This document shows positions 60,722 to 64,000 of a DNA stretch of 64,000 nt, one piece after another (positions within the stretch are counted from its first letter, which is position 1; each line of letters begins with the position of its first letter). The translations under genes were made by a program, and so were the position numbers. The stretch comes from Chryseobacterium lactis (GTDB lineage Bacteria; Bacteroidota; Bacteroidia; Flavobacteriales; Weeksellaceae). Under the pieces are notes generated by a model. The model was not told the DNA's origin, made no database searches, and was given only the letters and a program-made list of their open reading frames with translations. The stretch spans positions 4,092,001 through 4,156,000 of the forward strand of contig NZ_CP033924.1 in the NCBI RefSeq assembly GCF_003815875.1, read 5' to 3'.

Positions 60722-61375
60722 TTGAGAACAACCCTAACAGAAGAAAATTACCTGAAAGCTTTGTTTCATTTAGTTGACAATGAAGGAAAGGTGACCATTA
60801 ACGAACTCAGCAAATTTTTAAATGTAAAAATGCCAAGCGTTAATAATATGATGAAAAAGTTTGCAGAGAAAAAATGGGTCATTTATGAGACCTATAAACC
60901 TTTGATTGTTACAGAAAACGGAAGGCGTGAAGCAGCTCTGGTAGTCCGTAAACACAGACTCACTGAAATGTTTTTAGTTAAAAAAATGAATTTCGGCTGG
61001 GAAAATGTTCATGAGATTGCTGAACAGCTGGAACATGTGCATTCTCAGGTATTTTTCGATAAAATGGACGAGATTCTGGACTATCCCAAATTCGATCCTC
61101 ACGGAGAACCTATTCCTGATAAAGACGGAAATATTATTTCCCAGGATTTGCAGAAACTGAGCAACTGTGAAGAAGGAGAAGCTGTAGTTTTTGCTTCAGT
61201 GACGCTTTCTGATGATGCTTTTTTAAGCTATTTAAATGAAAGAAAACTTCTTCTCAATACGCAGGTAAAAGTCGTTAAAATTGAAAGCTTTGATAAATCC
61301 ATGACCATTGAGATTGATGGAAAAAAGGAAATTCTCAGCAAAAAAGCTACAGAAAAGATATTGGTAAAGAAATAA
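60722..61375 (+). CDS. mntR: MntR/DtxR-family metal-dependent regulator
   Basis: Regulator of 217 residues with an N-terminal winged helix (LTEENYLKALFHLVDNEGKVTINELSKFLNVKMPSVNNMMKKFAEKKWV), a dimerisation/metal-binding region (RKHRLTEMFLVKKMNFGWENVHEIAEQLEHVHSQVFFDKM, with the His and Glu ligands) and a C-terminal FeoA/SH3-like domain. It should repress Mn2+ or Fe2+ uptake genes when metal is bound. The start is TTG at 60722; no ATG or GTG lies upstream in frame before the operator. mntR or dtxR/ideR cannot be separated by sight. Confidence 0.88.
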   Translation: MRTTLTEENYLKALFHLVDNEGKVTINELSKFLNVKMPSVNNMMKKFAEKKWVIYETYKPLIVTENGRREAALVVRKHRLTEMFLVKKMNFGWENVHEIAEQLEHVHSQVFFDKMDEILDYPKFDPHGEPIPDKDGNIISQDLQKLSNCEEGEAVVFASVTLSDDAFLSYLNERKLLLNTQVKVVKIESFDKSMTIEIDGKKEILSKKATEKILVKK

Positions 61376-61383
61376 TCATCATT

Positions 61384-61414
61384 AAAAACTGTTTCATTTT
61401 TGGAACAGTTTTTT
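61384..61414 (+). terminator. Terminator of the mntR-like gene
   Basis: Stem AAAAACTGTT / AACAGTTTTT with a short loop, followed by TTTG. Confidence 0.8.
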
Positions 61415-61554
61415 TGCCTCACAACTGTTAAAAAACGGTTAAACTTTTTTTATAAAATACTTGAATACTTTAATTTTATTAGGTTTGCTAAAATTTTCTA
61501 CCCGGATATAATCTTTCCGGACCATACTAAAACTTTATTATTACCCTAGAAATT

Positions 61555-62286
61555 ATGAAAAAAAGTATTCAGCTTTTGATGATGTCGATGTTTTTAAGCC
61601 CATTGATGAATGCTCAGATAAAGGATTTTGTCATCGAACCCCCGATTAAACCCAACTTATATATTTACAAAAGTTTTGGAGTATTTGGAGGAAGAGAATA
61701 TTCTGCTAATGCAGCCTACCTCATCACCAAAAAAGGAGTGGTTTTATTTGATGTTCCATGGCCGAAAGAACAGTATCAAACCTTAATGGATACAATAAAA
61801 AAGCGTCATAACTTACCTGTTATTGCTGTATTTGCAACACATTCACATGATGACAGAGCCGGAGATTTAAGCTTTTACAATAATAAAGGGATTAAAACGT
61901 TCGCTACAGCAAAAACGAATGAGCTACTTAAGAAAGACGGAAAAGCAACTTCCACAGACATTATAAAAGTCGGAAAACCTTATAAAATAGGCGGAGAAGA
62001 GTTTGTGGTAGATTTTCTTGGAGAAGGTCATACCGTTGACAATGTAGTGGTATGGTTTCCAAAATATAAAGTTTTAGATGGTGGATGTCTCGTAAAAAGC
62101 AGAACAGCAACCGATTTAGGCTTTACAGGAGAAGCCAACGTAGCCCAATGGCCGCAAACTATGGAAAAACTGAAATCCAAATATTCGCAGGCCACTCTGA
62201 TTATTCCCGGACATGATGAATGGAAAGGTGGCGGACATGTAGAGCATACCCTTGATCTCCTAAATAAAAATCCAAAAGGAAATTAG
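61555..62286 (+). CDS. bla: Subclass B1 metallo-beta-lactamase, IND/CIA-like
   Basis: Periplasmic zinc beta-lactamase of 243 residues with signal peptide (LMMSMFLSPLMNAQ). All B1 ligands are intact: His96, His98, Asp100 in ATHSHDDRAGD, His159 in GEGHTVDNVVVW, Cys178 in GGCLVKS with Lys181, and His220 in IIPGHDEWKGGGHVEHTL. It closely resembles the chromosomal IND and CIA enzymes of Chryseobacterium from memory, which hydrolyse carbapenems. Nothing mobile is adjacent, so it is an intrinsic resistance gene. The exact variant cannot be named without alignment. Confidence 0.95.
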   Translation: MKKSIQLLMMSMFLSPLMNAQIKDFVIEPPIKPNLYIYKSFGVFGGREYSANAAYLITKKGVVLFDVPWPKEQYQTLMDTIKKRHNLPVIAVFATHSHDDRAGDLSFYNNKGIKTFATAKTNELLKKDGKATSTDIIKVGKPYKIGGEEFVVDFLGEGHTVDNVVVWFPKYKVLDGGCLVKSRTATDLGFTGEANVAQWPQTMEKLKSKYSQATLIIPGHDEWKGGGHVEHTLDLLNKNPKGN

Positions 62287-62324
62287 AAACAGACATCATT
62301 TGTTATCCATATTAAAAACAAAAA

Positions 62325-62356
62325 AAATCCCGGACTTTCATCCGGGATTTGTATTT
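62325..62356. terminator. Bidirectional terminator between bla and tssK
   Basis: Ten-base stem AAATCCCGGA / TCCGGGATTT with six-base loop; T-rich after it (GTATTTT) on the plus strand, and a run of seven A upstream gives T on the minus strand. Confidence 0.88.
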
Positions 62357-62367
62357 TACTGTATTTT

Positions 62368-63507
62368 CTAATCCAAAACACTCCATCCTCTCTTCGGATT
62401 GGTATTGGTAGAAACTTCTTGTTCGTTAACAATAATATTTTCTTTTCTCTGACCGATATAATCCAGCTCACTCAGTTTAGAGAAGATCGTTTCCAGACTT
62501 CTCAACATCTGTTGAATATACAATAACGGCTCTCCGCAGTTGTGGTGGTCATAGTTGGTCTCAGCCACAATAGAAAGCTGATTTAATAAGGTATGTGGAG
62601 CAATTTCGCTCCATTCAAGGCTATAATTCAACATTTCTTCCAATTCAGCAGGAACAAGAAGTTGAGTGGAATTATATAAATGAAGTGCCAGCCTTGCAAA
62701 AGATTCGATCAGGAATACCGGCGGTTGCCACGGCGTAATATTCCTAAACTGGAAATACATATCTCCAAAGGTATTTACCATTGTGGTACAAAGAAACTTA
62801 ACATTTTGTGCCAGTGCTGTATTCTGATTTTTATGCGATGCTTTCTGAATAATTTTAAATGCATACTGTTGCAGATTTCCAATGGATTTTGCGTAGCTGT
62901 TGTAGTATTCTATCAAAGCCGGATGACTCTGAACAGAGGTACACGGCGGGATAAAATTAGAATCTACCTGTGCAATATTGGCCTTCAGATCTACTTTCCC
63001 AACGATCAGATAATTTCCTCCCGAATAGCTGCTGTTGAGCGAAGTTACAGGAAGTAATTCAATGTGGTGATTGGGTTGTGCATTGGGATGACGCGGCGGG
63101 ATCTCTTCCGGATCAATATCACCGAAAGGTACTTTATCAAAAGGATTAACAGAAATAAGGATATAATATTCCCCGTCTGCCTGCTCTTCGTTCATCGATT
63201 TTGCTAATGATTTTACACTGATTCTTCTGTCGTTTAATTCAATGCGATATCCTGCCATCGTAACAGCGCTGCATCGTTTAATGACCAACTGTACATCATT
63301 GGTAGCGGTATTGTGTACATCAAAAATCGTACGATCTGTATATTCGTTAGAAATAGGTAAAAGACCGTAATTATATGTAGTAATCCCAAGTGAATTGGAA
63401 TCTCTGATCGTATCAATTAAGAAATTATCCTGATCATTAAGGTGTCTCTGGGAAACTTTCATCCCATCCACCCAATTGATTGCAAAATGTTTAATAGGTT
63501 GTATCAT
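62368..63507 (-). CDS. tssK: T6SS baseplate protein TssK (Bacteroidota type iii)
   Basis: Protein of 379 residues with the start IQPIKHFAINWVDGMKVSQRHLNDQDNFLIDTIRD, the recognisable TssK N-terminus (the D-G-M-x6-H segment), a beta-rich shell domain and a C-terminal helical domain (FSKLSELDYIGQRKENIIV). TssK links the baseplate wedge to the membrane complex of type VI secretion. It is directly downstream of tssN in a minus-strand T6SS-iii locus that continues past the window end. Confidence 0.85.
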   Translation of the reverse strand: MIQPIKHFAINWVDGMKVSQRHLNDQDNFLIDTIRDSNSLGITTYNYGLLPISNEYTDRTIFDVHNTATNDVQLVIKRCSAVTMAGYRIELNDRRISVKSLAKSMNEEQADGEYYILISVNPFDKVPFGDIDPEEIPPRHPNAQPNHHIELLPVTSLNSSYSGGNYLIVGKVDLKANIAQVDSNFIPPCTSVQSHPALIEYYNSYAKSIGNLQQYAFKIIQKASHKNQNTALAQNVKFLCTTMVNTFGDMYFQFRNITPWQPPVFLIESFARLALHLYNSTQLLVPAELEEMLNYSLEWSEIAPHTLLNQLSIVAETNYDHHNCGEPLLYIQQMLRSLETIFSKLSELDYIGQRKENIIVNEQEVSTNTNPKRGWSVLD

Positions 63508-63533
63508 GTTTAATACTTTTTAATTTTTTGTGT

Positions 63534-64000
63534 TTATGCTTTTCTTACGATTCCCTCCTCCTCATGTTGAATAACTCTTTTACAAATTACCACTTCATTC
63601 TCAGAAATGTTGTTTGTAGAAATATCATGGTCAAAATCTATATATTTTCTAAAACTGAAAAATGATTTCTTAGTATAGAAAATCCAGTAATAAGGCTCTT
63701 TTTCCTCATCTGAAAGGTGAATAACAGAACCCGGATTTTTATGATTGTAATCATCAACTACTCTATAAAACCAGTCCCCGAAAGTAACTCCGGTCGGAAG
63801 TGTTTTTGCTTTAATTCTGAATCGGTTTGAATCTTCTAATTTTTTACTTAATTCAACATTCAAAACCATTAATCTGTCAAAATCTGCCCCTTCAAAATCG
63901 GGAAGTTTCTGCTCCGGAGAATATCTCCAGGTTTTATAAATATCAAAAGGAATACTGATAAACTGAATATAGCAGTAATAAAATACCATTGGAACAACAA
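63534..64000 (-). CDS. tssN: T6SS-iii protein TssN (C-terminal part, cut by window end)
   Basis: The visible part (about 155 residues) has a hydrophobic start (VFYYCYIQFISIPF), so it includes the end of a membrane segment, followed by a soluble domain (FEGADFDRLMVLNVELSKKLEDSNRFRIKAKTLPTGVTFGDWFYRVVDDYNHKNPGSVIHL). This matches my recollection of TssN, a membrane protein specific to Bacteroidota T6SS-iii. The frame is open through the window edge (codons beyond 63989 continue VVP), so the ATG at 63989 is internal. The assignment rests on position next to tssK and the C-terminal domain. Confidence 0.7.
   Translation of the reverse strand, partial: VVPMVFYYCYIQFISIPFDIYKTWRYSPEQKLPDFEGADFDRLMVLNVELSKKLEDSNRFRIKAKTLPTGVTFGDWFYRVVDDYNHKNPGSVIHLSDEEKEPYYWIFYTKKSFFSFRKYIDFDHDISTNNISENEVVICKRVIQHEEEGIVRKA

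Overview
The window is chromosomal DNA from a Bacteroidota bacterium of the family Weeksellaceae, most likely Chryseobacterium. Supporting signs are low GC, promoters of the TTG-N19/20-TAnnTTTG type, type IX secretion C-terminal domains, a T6SS-iii TssK/TssN pair, a GG-leader bacteriocin-like peptide of the Chryseobacterium kind, and an intrinsic B1 metallo-beta-lactamase that closely resembles the IND/CIA enzymes. I see no tRNA, rRNA, CRISPR array, transposase or integrase.

Layout. (1) 1-6.9 kb: a cut-off prpD, then five valine-catabolism genes (mmsA, isobutyryl-CoA dehydrogenase, 3-hydroxyisobutyryl-CoA hydrolase, mmsB, enoyl-CoA hydratase). They take isobutyryl-CoA to propionyl-CoA, which PrpD's methylcitrate cycle would consume. 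(2) 7-10.9 kb: an ECF sigma/anti-sigma pair divergent from a fasciclin-domain protein and two ferritin-like exported proteins. (3) 10.9-20.9 kb: two paralogous XRE-S24 (LexA/CI-like) repressors with near-identical control regions. Between them lie a bacteriocin-like peptide, a TonB-dependent receptor and alkB. The second repressor is divergent from dinB-dnaE, so the block looks like an inducible DNA-damage and mutagenesis cassette. (4) 21-24.9 kb: a BspA/DUF285 T9SS-exported protein, an AraC regulator and an MBL-fold protein. (5) 24.9-34.6 kb, all on the minus strand: a response regulator, histidine kinase, PepSY-like protein, TolC, adaptor, RND pump, PAP2 phosphatase and YncE-like beta-propeller, a probable envelope-stress efflux unit.

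(6) 34.8-40.5 kb: an AT-rich accessory island of six plus-strand genes: two small unknowns, a membrane-anchored unknown, a HEPN-motif protein, a TIR protein with a DUF3298-like C-terminus, and a caspase-like protease with an intact His/Cys dyad. TIR plus caspase is the composition of type IV Thoeris-like immunity. The HEPN neighbour, the unusual TIR fusion and a motif repeated before three of the genes make this the best candidate for a new system. Two SMI1/KNR4-type or immunity-like genes follow on the other strand.

(7) 41.8-53.9 kb: a VOC protein, a large secreted putative polysaccharide-active enzyme, an AraC regulator with a DUF6265 protein, lipoproteins, and an ArsR-SRPBCC-YdeI-DoxX-DUF4256 series. 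The intergenic regions here are full of short repeats, several of which run into the 3' ends of genes. (8) 54-64 kb: a TIM-barrel protein, a lipoprotein, a threonine aldolase-like enzyme, a stand-alone propeptide-like protein next to a reprolysin-type T9SS metalloprotease, an MntR/DtxR regulator with a self-operator, the B1 metallo-beta-lactamase, and T6SS tssK and tssN (cut by the window end).

Functional calls rest on reading motifs and on remembered family knowledge. No database search was possible.
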